Source: Bacteroidia bacterium
Lineage (GTDB): Bacteria > Bacteroidota > Bacteroidia > SpSt-205
Assembly (NCBI GenBank): GCA_026003235.1
Contig: BPGW01000003.1
Span: forward strand, 1-64,000
Direction of reading: 5' to 3'
DNA: 64,000 nt
Positions 47,601-55,518 of the stretch are shown piece after piece. Below the pieces are notes generated by a model. That model had not been told where the DNA came from and did no database searches. It saw nothing but the letters and a program-made list of their open reading frames with translations. Each line of letters begins with the position of its first letter. Within the stretch, counting starts at the first letter, position 1. A program made the translations under genes and the position numbers.

Positions 47601-47618
47601 AGGGCTTCTTCGTGCCAT
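44598..47618 (-). CDS. Large periplasmic or outer-membrane-associated TPR protein
   Basis: The 1006-residue product has a signal-like N-terminus (CFLVGLAQPLGLLSSLLLAQA) and then about 25 degenerate TPR-type helix pairs along the whole length. Recurrent patterns are ALYHRARILYQKGLYNEARAA, EARLALAWTLLQTNRPEEAL, YHLAQTLLRLERYKEAEEVL and ARLYLAQGRFSEAW (quoted in part). The tail is Thr/Pro/Lys-rich. Such proteins are usually scaffolds. Its N-terminal 58 bases overlap the CHAD gene, so it is probably the last gene of the division/wall operon. No enzymatic domain is seen. The frame is intact over 3 kb. Confidence 0.82.
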   Translation of the reverse strand: MARRSPCFLVGLAQPLGLLSSLLLAQALPPLWGPEGWRTQAEPLHFYGAQSWARQVDRLYLAHVPLPIPAAPPSALPEVWENYALFDLLRESAPLTLSTYAETQSPSYRSNLARFYAAKYAFLRKAYDQTLEHLARLSPQAFPRLLREEMQFMEGYAAYATGDRLRALTRLKPLTEQLGPFHDAANYYVGLLYYEQGNWKAAATHLETVQTRLPFAREAPLWLAYALAKIPDLPRLASWAEKWALQQPAHADTLWPFVVATLAQGGLCEKAEAFAYLADENPLARLWRGWCAWNEHQDSLALVLWEPLLNRPDSLAAWALYGSAHALYRLRRPEEALAYVRRVPLSPLPPGPGALWMAAQLAWQLRLYETAQEALQAYLALPGAPNRTEARRWLAECLAARAHFAEALAQLDTFPTLSEVRQRLYLLAAFQALKNNAFAEAESLFYQASTLEGPHTGLALFWLAESQYRQQRLESALAGYKRFLQHPQARQTGLEPEARLALAWTLLQTNRPEEALRYSEPLIQKGPADLRPRALFVSAGAYFLKKRYEEALTRYRTLLQELPTAEVRYHLAQTLLRLERYKEAEEVLASLSLSDPGAEKALALRAEICALWTNNPACTRQTAELFLAHFPQSPKAPLVRARLGLALIDLGQKDLAQKTLQSLLENYPTAVEACKLALEGLRTLLPAASYEEVYQAFLRKIPPDSETRLALERDRLRQLAETERWESLKHEARRLRERYPALEGESLFWEGRALLELHDTSAALDLYRRLTQAPEYATQAWETLARLYLAQGRFSEAWACQDSLLRLLPAGGYFRLQGLITWAELASASGKPDTALAVLRNLAADSLLPPLLQQKIQLLSALAAEKAGLPDSALTLLEETIRGQKSALAAEALYHRARILYQKGLYNEARAAIYRLRDEMPNYLEPRARAYLILARIFLAENKRKSARHLLESLVENAPTEALRKEAQALRDAIPPTDPTPRDSTPTPKKPRKTRTPSSKPTKKGG

Positions 47619-48262
47619 CGTTGGTAACGGGATTGGATTGGGGCGAGAAGTTCAGGGTCCTGGGCTTTTTTCTTGGCCCACTTTAGGAAGAGGAAAATAT
47701 CCCGGGTTCGGCCGAGGGCCTTGGTGAGGTGTTTAGGTGGGGTCTCGGGGAGAGGATAAATTTCGGCGGCTTTTTCCCAGCTGCGCAAGAGGATACGCAG
47801 TTCGTGTGCCTGCTCTGGCAGGTAGGGTGGAGGAGGAAAGGCTTCCAGGCGGCTGCGCATAGCCTGCAACCAGGCTTCTACCTGACTTTGCCAAAAATGC
47901 TCCTCCTGAAGCGTGAAAGAAAAAGGAAAACGCTTTTTCCACCCATGCAGCGTCTTGCGGATGGGCGGGGCCAGCTCAGGGTACCGCGCAAGGAAGATCT
48001 TTTTTCGCTTGCGGAGTCTTTTCTTTGCGGCTTTCAGGAGGGAAGGGGCCCATTTTTGGGCGTATTTTTTATTCAGCCAGGCCCGGCGGAGCTTGCCTGT
48101 GAGCGCGTAGAGGGCGTCAAGGGCAGGTTCATTAGGGGGAGGAGCGGGGAAAGTGTACAACTCCAGGTAGACCCGTAGCCGTTTGACCCGCTGACGAAAG
48201 GCATAGACTGCTTTCGGAGAAGCTTTTTGGAGGCGCTTCAGTCGGAGGGCGAAAGGGTTCAT
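47561..48262 (-). CDS. CHAD-domain protein
   Basis: The 233-residue product is all-helical and very basic. It has the CHAD signature of paired His/Arg-rich helices: YAFRQRVKRLRVYLELY, then HELRILLRSWEKAAEIY and LGRTRDIFLFLKWAKK. CHAD domains bind inorganic polyphosphate, and some target polyphosphate granules. It overlaps the MurD-C-like gene by 4 bases (ATGA) and the TPR gene by 58, so all three are co-expressed. A link to wall synthesis is inference from position. Confidence 0.8.
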   Translation of the reverse strand: MNPFALRLKRLQKASPKAVYAFRQRVKRLRVYLELYTFPAPPPNEPALDALYALTGKLRRAWLNKKYAQKWAPSLLKAAKKRLRKRKKIFLARYPELAPPIRKTLHGWKKRFPFSFTLQEEHFWQSQVEAWLQAMRSRLEAFPPPPYLPEQAHELRILLRSWEKAAEIYPLPETPPKHLTKALGRTRDIFLFLKWAKKKAQDPELLAPIQSRYQRWHEEALASWWAWRSRWAS

Positions 48263-48861
48263 TCGGAGAGACGATGGGAGAGGCGTAGGACCGCTTCTCG
48301 GAAAGCGTTGCCGCGCGCTTCGTAGCTTTCAAACCAGTCAAAGCTTGGGCAGCCCGGAGACAAAAGCACCACATCGCCCGGTTTGGCCAGCGTGTAGGCT
48401 TTTTCCACGGCGTCTTCCATGGAGGTGGCCCGAAGGAGGGTAGGTATAACCGGCTGAAAGGCTTCAAGCAGCCGATCGGGGTTGGCTCCGATGAGGACCA
48501 AAGCCTTCACCCGGGCCTGTACGAGAGGTAGGATTTCGCCCCAATCGTTGCCTTTGTCCAGCCCGCCGGCGATCCACACCACCGGCCGTTCTAAGTCCTG
48601 CAGCGTATCCCATACGGATCGAGGGGTCGTGGCTGCGGAGTCGTTTATATACAGCACACCTTGGAAGAAAGCCACTCGCTCGCTGTGATGCGGCTCCAAG
48701 TGGGGCATATAAAAGATGCGCCGGAGTTCACGATCTTGAATTTCTTTTTGTCGCTGGGCTATTTTCTGGGCCAGCGTCTGCGAGACCTCCTGAAGCGGCT
48801 CAGGTGAAGGCTGAGCCTCGGCCGGAGGGGCAGGAGTCTTGGGATATTTGGGTTTTCTCAT
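48259..48861 (-). CDS. Stand-alone MurD C-terminal-domain paralogue with altered motif
   Basis: The 200-residue product has a Pro/Ala/Glu-rich N-terminus, then a helix rich in R, Q and E (AQKIAQRQKEIQDREL). From about residue 65 it is a close copy of the C-terminal domain of the adjacent MurD: VLYINDSAATT versus VLYVNDSKATT, VWIAGGLDKGNDWG, LLSPGCPSFDWF. The N-terminal UDP-binding and central ATP-binding domains are absent. The conserved Lys of NDSKATT is Ala76. It therefore cannot be an autonomous ligase. Located 10 bases after murD, it looks like a tandem partial duplication kept under selection, since the frame is intact. Possible roles are a regulator of MurD or a nucleotide-binding adaptor. 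Confidence 0.85.
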   Translation of the reverse strand: MRKPKYPKTPAPPAEAQPSPEPLQEVSQTLAQKIAQRQKEIQDRELRRIFYMPHLEPHHSERVAFFQGVLYINDSAATTPRSVWDTLQDLERPVVWIAGGLDKGNDWGEILPLVQARVKALVLIGANPDRLLEAFQPVIPTLLRATSMEDAVEKAYTLAKPGDVVLLSPGCPSFDWFESYEARGNAFREAVLRLSHRLSE

Positions 48862-48871
48862 AAATCAAAGG

Positions 48872-50263
48872 TTAGCTGGAAGGGTTTTCTGAGAGACGGG
48901 TCTGGAGTTGCCGGACAGCGGCTCGGAAAGCTTCTCCGCGCTCCTCGTAGCTGCGAAACCAGTCAAAGCTTGCGCAGCCTGGGGAAAGGAGGACCACATC
49001 ACCCGGCGAAGCCAAGAGGTGGGCTTTCTCCACCGCTTCGTCCATGGAGGCTGCCCAGTCCAGGTAAGGCACGACAGGGTGAAAAGCCCTTTCCAGGGTT
49101 TGGGTGTCCTTGCCGATCAAGATGAGGGCTTTGACCTGTTTTTGCACGGCCTGTAGGAGGAGTCCCCAGTCGTTGCCCTTGTCTACCCCGCCCGCAATCC
49201 AGATTACGGGCCGTTCATAGTTTTTCAGGGCATACCATACCGCCTCGGTGGTAGTGGCTTTGGAATCGTTGACATAGAGCACTCCCTGGATGTGGGCGAC
49301 AGGCTCCAGGCGGTGAGGATACGGCTGGAAAGTTTCAAACGCTCGGCGCAGCGTTTCCTGGCGGGTGCGAATCAGGTGAGCCGCTGCAAGGAGGGCTGGT
49401 AGCCCATTCTTTCGCTGGGGAAGGGATTCTAAGGGGGTTCCTTCGTAGGAGACCTCCCAGCGTTCTTCTTCGTATTCGGTGTGTTTCATAAGGCAGACGA
49501 GGAAAGGCGGTTCTATCCAGGCGTGGATGCCGGGGCCAGGCGTTTCCCGGAAGCGCCATACCTGGGCCTGGGTGGGGTAGTGGGCCAGGGCCGCTTCCAG
49601 GTGAGGGCTGCCCGCATCGTATAGGAAGGCGGCTGTGGGGGGCAGGCGCTTGAGAAGGTGGAGCTTGGCGTCAGCGTACGCTTCGAGCGTGCCGTGCCAG
49701 TCAAGGTGGTTAGGGGCCAGGTTCGTCACCACAAAGAGGTGAGGCACCACACTCCAAGCGTCCCAGAGCTGGAAAGAGCTGGCCTCCACCACGTAGTACT
49801 CGGTTGAAGGGTGGTCTAAAATCGCTTCGCAGAAGCTGTAGCCAATATTTCCGCAGGCGAGAGCTTTTTTACCTGCGGTCTTTAGGAGGTGAGCCAAGAG
49901 GTGGGTGGTGGAAGTTTTGCCGGTGGTGCCGGTGACCATCCACAGCTGAGCGTTGGGCGGGAAATGGAGCCATCCCCATTCCAGGTCTGAGCAGTGGGGG
50001 ATGCCTTGCTCACGCAGGCGGAGGAGGGTGGGGTTGTCAGGTCGGATGCCCGGGCTGCGCACGACCATGTCGCACGAGGAGAAAAGGGGGTAAGGGTCAG
50101 CCGTGATCGTCCAAGAGAGGCCGGCCTGGCTCAAGCGTTCTGCATAGGGGGGGGCCGGCGGATGTGAAGCAGCAAGCACCACCTGGTAGCCCTGCCTGTG
50201 GGCAAGCAGGGCTGCACCCGTTCCACTCTCACCTAAGCCCCATATTCCTATTCGGCGTTTCAT
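48872..50263 (-). CDS. murD: UDP-N-acetylmuramoyl-L-alanine--D-glutamate ligase
   Basis: MurD adds D-Glu to UDP-MurNAc-L-Ala in the cytoplasm. The 463-residue product has an N-terminal Rossmann-like domain (GIWGLGESGTGAAL), ATP-binding MVTGTTGKTSTTHLL, FVVTNLAPNHLDWHGTLEAY, and the C-terminal domain with HRLEPVAHIQGVLYVNDSKATT and LLSPGCASFDWF. All catalytic motifs are kept. The start overlaps the mraY stop by 4 bases. Confidence 0.97.
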   Translation of the reverse strand: MKRRIGIWGLGESGTGAALLAHRQGYQVVLAASHPPAPPYAERLSQAGLSWTITADPYPLFSSCDMVVRSPGIRPDNPTLLRLREQGIPHCSDLEWGWLHFPPNAQLWMVTGTTGKTSTTHLLAHLLKTAGKKALACGNIGYSFCEAILDHPSTEYYVVEASSFQLWDAWSVVPHLFVVTNLAPNHLDWHGTLEAYADAKLHLLKRLPPTAAFLYDAGSPHLEAALAHYPTQAQVWRFRETPGPGIHAWIEPPFLVCLMKHTEYEEERWEVSYEGTPLESLPQRKNGLPALLAAAHLIRTRQETLRRAFETFQPYPHRLEPVAHIQGVLYVNDSKATTTEAVWYALKNYERPVIWIAGGVDKGNDWGLLLQAVQKQVKALILIGKDTQTLERAFHPVVPYLDWAASMDEAVEKAHLLASPGDVVLLSPGCASFDWFRSYEERGEAFRAAVRQLQTRLSENPSS

Positions 50264-51669
50264 CGGAGTTTCAGGGTTATAAAGGCGAGGGCATTCAAAA
50301 GCAGAGCGACTATCCAGAAGCGAATAACCACTTTTACTTCATGCCAGCCTTGCAGTTCAAAGTGGTGGTGAATAGGGGACATGCGGAAAATGCGCCGTCC
50401 CTCGCCGTAGCGTCGCCGGGTGTACTTGAAGTAAGCCACCTGGATCATCACCGAGAGCGTTTCGGCAAAGGAGATGCCGGCGATAAGGGGCAGGAGCAGT
50501 TCTTTTTTGACCATGAGGGCGATGGCGCCCATAAGGCCGCCCAGCATGAGGCTGCCTGTGTCGCCCATAAAGACCTGAGCGGGATAGGCATTGTACCACA
50601 GGAAGGCCAAGGAGGCTCCTACCACCACCCCACAGAAGACGGTGACTTCGGCGGCGTGGGGAAGGTACAGGATCATAAAGTAGTCGGCCCAGATGCGGTT
50701 GCTGGAGAAGTAAGCGAAGCTGCCCAGGCTCACAAAGGCGATAGCTCCTACTCCGATAGCCAGGCCGTCCAGGCCGTCGGTGAGGTTGAAGGCGTTGCTG
50801 GTAGCGGTGAGGATGAAGAGGACGACAAGCCCATACAGCCCCAGCTGAAGCTGGTAAGGCAGGCGCCAGGCGCCAAAGCGGCCGTACTCCATTTCCTGAG
50901 ACTTGAGGAAAGGCAGGTTCGTTCGCAAGAGCAGTTCGGGGTTTTGCCGTCCGAAAAGGGCTGTGGCCACGGCTTCTTGGCTTTCGGGGGGTATAAAGAG
51001 GCGAAGCGTGTCTTGGTCTCGTTGTAGGAGGTACGAGGCGGGGTAATGCCCCAGGTCGCCGGTAGGCCTGAAGCGCCAGCTCTCATAGACGAAGGGGCGG
51101 TCTTCTATGGCCAGAAGGCGGTCTCCCTGGCGGAAGCCAGCGGCTTTGAGGGGGCCCACCAGCCGAATCTCCCCTTCAGGTCCGACATGGGCGCGTGTGC
51201 TGTAAAAGGCTGGCTCCAGGACCATCAGCAGGACCAGCCAAAGGGCGGCCAGGACCTGACCCAGGAGCTTCAGCCGGGGTCGGAGGCCTTTTTTACTGCG
51301 GGTTTGCTTGAGCCAGTCATCCAGGAAGCCCAGCGTGCCCAGCCAGAGGGCCAGGCCCAAGAGGGCCCACAAATAGGGGCTTCGCAGGTCGCCCCAGAGA
51401 AGGGTTCCCACCAGGAGGCTTATCCCTATCAGAAGGCCTCCCATGGTAGGGGTGCCTTTTTTGCTGGCGTGGGTAGCGGGCCCCTCCTGCCGGATCGTTT
51501 CTTGAAAGGACATTTTAGCCAGCCATCGGATGAGGGTGGGCCCAAGCAGCCACCCTACCAAGGCCGCTGTAAAGCCCCCCATCAGCGTACGAAAGCTCAG
51601 ATAATAAGCCAAGCCCATGCCAGGCAGGTCGTAGTGGGCATCCAGGTAGCGCATCAGCTCAGCCAGCAT
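50260..51669 (-). CDS. mraY: Phospho-MurNAc-pentapeptide transferase with PDZ-like insert
   Basis: MraY moves phospho-MurNAc-pentapeptide to undecaprenyl phosphate in the inner membrane to form lipid I. The 469-residue product is longer than the usual 320-420. Core motifs are KKGTPTMGGLL, the catalytic FLDDWLK (about 115-121), SNAFNLTDGLDGLA and SPIHHHFELQGW. About 100 extra residues (155-255) separate two membrane helices and contain VGPLKAAGFRQGDRLLAIEDRPF (written in part), a PDZ-type carboxylate-loop pattern. The start may be 51669 or 51654; the first overlaps murE. Confidence 0.95.
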   Translation of the reverse strand: MLAELMRYLDAHYDLPGMGLAYYLSFRTLMGGFTAALVGWLLGPTLIRWLAKMSFQETIRQEGPATHASKKGTPTMGGLLIGISLLVGTLLWGDLRSPYLWALLGLALWLGTLGFLDDWLKQTRSKKGLRPRLKLLGQVLAALWLVLLMVLEPAFYSTRAHVGPEGEIRLVGPLKAAGFRQGDRLLAIEDRPFVYESWRFRPTGDLGHYPASYLLQRDQDTLRLFIPPESQEAVATALFGRQNPELLLRTNLPFLKSQEMEYGRFGAWRLPYQLQLGLYGLVVLFILTATSNAFNLTDGLDGLAIGVGAIAFVSLGSFAYFSSNRIWADYFMILYLPHAAEVTVFCGVVVGASLAFLWYNAYPAQVFMGDTGSLMLGGLMGAIALMVKKELLLPLIAGISFAETLSVMIQVAYFKYTRRRYGEGRRIFRMSPIHHHFELQGWHEVKVVIRFWIVALLLNALAFITLKLR

Positions 51670-53209
51670 AGGGCACCTCCTGGCAGGCTTTCAAGATTTC
51701 CAAGTCGCTGAAGGGGTACTTCACGCCGGCGATTTCCTGGTAAGTCTCGTGCCCTTTCCCCAGGATGGCGATGAGGCTGTGGGGCGGCGCCAGCTGAACT
51801 GCGGTGCGGATGGCTTCGGCTCGGTCTGGGATACGGAGGACACGAGCTTTCAGGTCTGCTAGCAATGGCTCGTACATCTCGGCCAGGATAGCCATGGGGT
51901 CCTCATAGCGGGGGTTGTCGCTGGTCAAGACGGTGAGGTCGGCGTGCTGGGCAGCGGCCCAGGCCATGGGGGCCCGTTTGGTACGGTCTCGGTTCCCGCC
52001 GGCTCCCAACACCGCAATAAGCTTGCCTTGGGGGGGCACCAGCTCACGAAGGGTCTGCAGCACTTTGTCTACGGCATCGGGCGTATGGGCATAGTCTACT
52101 AGGCCTACCCGCTGCTGGCTAAGGAAAAGGGGTTCCAGCCGGCCGGGGAGCGTTTTGAGCGTGGTGGAGAACTGAGCCAGCTTGAGCCACACCTCGCGAG
52201 CGGCTTTTTCTGGGAGAGGACCTTCACTGAGGAAAGCCCCCCCGACGGCGGCCAGCAGGTTGTACGCCTGGAATCGCCCAAGGAGGGCCGCTTGCAGCGA
52301 GCTTACTTCCACCTGAAGGCGCTCCCAGTCTCTTTGCCATTTCTCGCTGCCTATGTCCAAGAGTAGGCTATACGTGAGCCCCCACAGGTCCGAGCCTTCA
52401 AGGCGCAAGGAAAAGTCGCCCACAGCTTCCACGCTGTAGGTGTAGCGCTGGGCTGCGGTGTTCTGAAGCATGAAAAGGCCGTTTCGGTCGTCTATGTTGG
52501 TGAGTGCAAAGCTTTTTGGACTTAGACCGTCAAAAAGGCGTTTCTTTGCATCCCGATAAGCGGTAAAAGTTTTGTGGTAGTCCAGGTGGTCATGAGACAG
52601 GTTGGTGAAAATCGCTCCAGCAAAGTCTATTCCTGCCGTGCGATGTTGGTCCAGTGCGATGGAGCTGACCTCCATCGCCACACGCTGAATGCCCTGGTCG
52701 GCAAAGTAGCGCAGGAGGCGGTATAGCTCAAAGCTATCGGGTGTGGTGAGGGTAGCGGGGATTTTTTCTTCGCCGGCCAGGCAGAAGACCGTGCCGATGA
52801 GGCCCGCCTTATACCCTAAGCTCTGCCAGAGTTGGTAGAGGTAGTAAGCCGTGGAACTTTTGCCGTTGGTGCCTGTAATGCCTACGATGTGCAGGTTTTT
52901 TTGCGGCTCGTTGAACCACCGGCTGCATAGGTGGGCGTAACTGAGTCGGCTGTGGGTGCTCTGGAGGAGGACCACGTGCGGGGGCACCGAAACAGGGGCC
53001 TCAGCTAAAACGGCTACCGCTCCGCGCTCAATCGCCTCCGGAATAAAGTCGTGGCCATCGGTGGTATGGCCCTTCCATGCTACAAACAGCGTGCCGGGGA
53101 CTACCTTGCGGCTGTCAGCGGTAAGAAAAGAGATCTCCCAGTCAGGTACCGCTGCCGGCACTAAACCTGGCAGGTCCCTCATCAGTTCAGAAAGGCGACG
53201 CATGGGCAA
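51659..53209 (-). CDS. murE: UDP-MurNAc-tripeptide synthetase, probably meso-diaminopimelate-adding
   Basis: The 516-residue ligase adds the third residue of the peptidoglycan stem. It has the N-terminal substrate domain (FLTADSRKVVPGTLFVAWKG), ATP loop GITGTNGKSST, VAMEVSSIALDQHR, FTNLSHDHLDYHKT, and the C-terminal VDYAHTPDAVDKVL and LTSDNPRYEDP. The DNPR tetrad is the known mark of meso-diaminopimelate specificity, as opposed to lysine. The gene overlaps both ftsI and mraY. Confidence 0.97.
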   Translation of the reverse strand: MPMRRLSELMRDLPGLVPAAVPDWEISFLTADSRKVVPGTLFVAWKGHTTDGHDFIPEAIERGAVAVLAEAPVSVPPHVVLLQSTHSRLSYAHLCSRWFNEPQKNLHIVGITGTNGKSSTAYYLYQLWQSLGYKAGLIGTVFCLAGEEKIPATLTTPDSFELYRLLRYFADQGIQRVAMEVSSIALDQHRTAGIDFAGAIFTNLSHDHLDYHKTFTAYRDAKKRLFDGLSPKSFALTNIDDRNGLFMLQNTAAQRYTYSVEAVGDFSLRLEGSDLWGLTYSLLLDIGSEKWQRDWERLQVEVSSLQAALLGRFQAYNLLAAVGGAFLSEGPLPEKAAREVWLKLAQFSTTLKTLPGRLEPLFLSQQRVGLVDYAHTPDAVDKVLQTLRELVPPQGKLIAVLGAGGNRDRTKRAPMAWAAAQHADLTVLTSDNPRYEDPMAILAEMYEPLLADLKARVLRIPDRAEAIRTAVQLAPPHSLIAILGKGHETYQEIAGVKYPFSDLEILKACQEVPYAG

Positions 53210-55238
53210 GCTGAAGGAGGATTTCTTGAGGGGCTCGCAGGGTAAAATCCTGCACGACGGGACCGGTTCCTTGCCAGTAGACGGTGTAGCCGGCGCTTTC
53301 CAGCAGATGGAGGGCTTGGCGTAAGCTCATCCCGCGCACCGCTTCAGGAAGGGACGCCCGATGCGGTAAAAAGCTCACATAATGGGCGGTGGGACGCGTC
53401 TTTACCCAGGGAGTGGAGGGCCGGTCCGGCGTAGAGATGCTTAGCGCATTGTAGAGAGGTATGGCTGCCCGTTGCACCAGCACAGGCAGGGCAGGAAGCC
53501 GCTTGGTGGGGTTTTCCGGCACTTCCTGAGGGGCGATGCGCAGGTCCCGGAAAACCAGCGCATCGGCAATTTCCCGAAACACCGGTGCGGCGACTTCGCT
53601 GCCGTAAATCTGCTCTCCTTTGGGATCATCCAAGACCACTATGCAGGAATAGAGGGGCTTCTCGGCGGGGAAAAACCCTACAAAAGAGGCCCGGTAACGA
53701 TTTACGTAGGTGCGTCCTTGCACTTTTTTGGCGGTGCCGGTTTTGCCGGCGATCGCATAAAGGGGGGTAGCGATGTTGCGGGCGGTGCCACGCTCCACCA
53801 CAGCCCGCAGTAGGCGCTTTAGGGCTGCCGCCGTGGCCGGAGAGACAATCCGCTGAGCAGGAGGCAGCTCAGGTGTTTCTCTGCGTCCGTCGGGGTATCT
53901 TATCTCCCGTACCAGGCGAGGGGGAACCCACACCCCATCGTTGGCGATGGCGTTGTAAAAGGTCAGCAGCTGCAGAGGGGTGAGTTGGATGTTGTATCCG
54001 ATAGCCATCCAGGGCAGGGTGGTGGCGTTGAAGTAGGGGGTTTTGGGCAGGATGCAGGTGGGTTTGGGCTCAGGGTAGAGGGTGATGCCCGTGGGCTGGA
54101 GAATGCGCATTTTGTTGAGGTAGTCGTAAAACCGCTCCGGCTGCGCGCCAAAAAACTTCTGACAAAGGATGGCAAAGGTGACGTTGCTGGAGTAGGCGAG
54201 AGCTTCTTCCAGGGTCAAGACAGTAGCTGGATGTCCGTCGGAGAGCGTTCGGTCCGCGATGTGAAGGGTGGCAGGCACCGAAAAGCGCTGCGAAAGCTTG
54301 ACCATGCCCGCTTCCAGCAGGATGGCAGCCGTGACGCCCTTGAAGGTGGAGCCGGGTTCCCACAGCGTACTCACCGCGTCGTTGAAGCGCTCGCCGGCGT
54401 TGGCTAAGGCCAGGATTTCGCCGGTTTGGACTTCCATGAGGATGGCCACGCCTTTGTCGGCGCGGTGTCGGGCAACAGCCTTTTCCAGCGCTTGGCTCAC
54501 AATGTCTTGCAGGTGCGGGTCCAGCGTGGTGAAGAGATCGCCTCCAGACCGTGGTTGAAAGTCTGAAAGATCTTCCAGCGGAATCTCAAGGCCGGAAGGC
54601 AAGCGCTTGACCAGGACCCATCGCTCTTCTCCCTGGAGCTTGTCGTGGAAGGCGCTCTCCAGGCCTCTCCAAGCCACAGAGTCGTTGACGAGGTAGCCCA
54701 GCGTGATGCGCGCCAGCGAACCGTAAGGGTACGACCGCTTGTGGGTGATTTTCTCTACAATCAGGGGTCGGCGTTTTGCCGTACGGCTCAGAAGGGGGAA
54801 GCTCTCCACCTGCTTTTTTTCCAGGTAGGTCAGCAGGACTTTGTAGGGAAAGAGGTACACGTGTCGGTCCCGAGCTTTCCAGCGCTTGTAAAGGGCTTTG
54901 TGTGACGAATCAGCGGAGGGGTGATAGAGGGGGAAGTGGGTATGCAGGCTCTCGGCGAGAGCTCGGAGGGAATCTTTCACTTCGGTTTCGGTCCACTCGG
55001 TGGGGTCTACCGCCAGCCGAAAAAGGGGCATGCTGGTGGCCAGCACGGTCGTGTCCCGCGCCAGAATGCTGCCTCGTTCTCCCCGCACTTTTTTCAGGTA
55101 GGGGGTGCTCTGGTAGGCCGAATAAGGCGAATGGTCCCGGTACTTGAGCTGTAAGTATATCAGTCGTCCGATGAGGGTTAGCCAGCCGGCCCCAAAAAGA
55201 AAGGCGATCACATAAAAGCGCAGGAGCACTTTACTCAT
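53187..55238 (-). CDS. ftsI: Division-specific penicillin-binding protein with C-terminal PASTA-like domain
   Basis: The 683-residue septal transpeptidase has one N-terminal membrane helix (FYVIAFLFGAGWLTLIGRLI). The dimerisation domain follows (RGSILARDTTVLATSMP), then the catalytic SxxK (GSTFKG), SSN-type SSNVTF and KTG (AGKTGTAKKV). A single PASTA-like domain near the end includes RGMSLRQALHLLESAGY. The ATG at 55238 is chosen because it overlaps the ftsL stop (ATGAGTAA); a longer frame to 55247 exists. Confidence 0.95.
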   Translation of the reverse strand: MSKVLLRFYVIAFLFGAGWLTLIGRLIYLQLKYRDHSPYSAYQSTPYLKKVRGERGSILARDTTVLATSMPLFRLAVDPTEWTETEVKDSLRALAESLHTHFPLYHPSADSSHKALYKRWKARDRHVYLFPYKVLLTYLEKKQVESFPLLSRTAKRRPLIVEKITHKRSYPYGSLARITLGYLVNDSVAWRGLESAFHDKLQGEERWVLVKRLPSGLEIPLEDLSDFQPRSGGDLFTTLDPHLQDIVSQALEKAVARHRADKGVAILMEVQTGEILALANAGERFNDAVSTLWEPGSTFKGVTAAILLEAGMVKLSQRFSVPATLHIADRTLSDGHPATVLTLEEALAYSSNVTFAILCQKFFGAQPERFYDYLNKMRILQPTGITLYPEPKPTCILPKTPYFNATTLPWMAIGYNIQLTPLQLLTFYNAIANDGVWVPPRLVREIRYPDGRRETPELPPAQRIVSPATAAALKRLLRAVVERGTARNIATPLYAIAGKTGTAKKVQGRTYVNRYRASFVGFFPAEKPLYSCIVVLDDPKGEQIYGSEVAAPVFREIADALVFRDLRIAPQEVPENPTKRLPALPVLVQRAAIPLYNALSISTPDRPSTPWVKTRPTAHYVSFLPHRASLPEAVRGMSLRQALHLLESAGYTVYWQGTGPVVQDFTLRAPQEILLQLAHASPF

Positions 55239-55518
55239 AGCGCACAACGATGGGGGCTTCGGTAGGGAGGACGAGGCCTAAGCTGTCAAGGGCTGGCTTG
55301 AGCGCTGAATAGCTGCGCTTTTGGCTGACGGTGGCGTTGAGCTGAAGGTATTCGGCGCGCTTTTCGGCCAGGGCCCGCTGGAGCCGGTGAAGCTCCCGTA
55401 CCTTCATCTCGGCGCGGTATTGGGTGGCTACATACACCAAGAGCCAGAAAGCGGCGTACAAAAACAAGCTCGCATGCCGAAATACAGCCTTCAGCAGGTC
55501 AATCCACCACCCCTTCAT
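55231..55518 (-). CDS. ftsL: FtsL-like small bitopic division protein
   Basis: The 95-residue product has a short cytoplasmic start ([15 protein letters not shown]), a single membrane helix (LFLYAAFWLLVYVATQY) and a coiled-coil of about 30 residues (ELHRLQRALAEKRAEYLQL) facing the periplasm. FtsL with FtsB bridges and activates the septal synthase. Identity rests on size, topology and position between rsmH and ftsI. The ATG at 55518 overlaps the rsmH stop by 4 bases. Confidence 0.8.
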   Translation of the reverse strand: MKGWWIDLLKAVFRHASLFLYAAFWLLVYVATQYRAEMKVRELHRLQRALAEKRAEYLQLNATVSQKRSYSALKPALDSLGLVLPTEAPIVVRYE

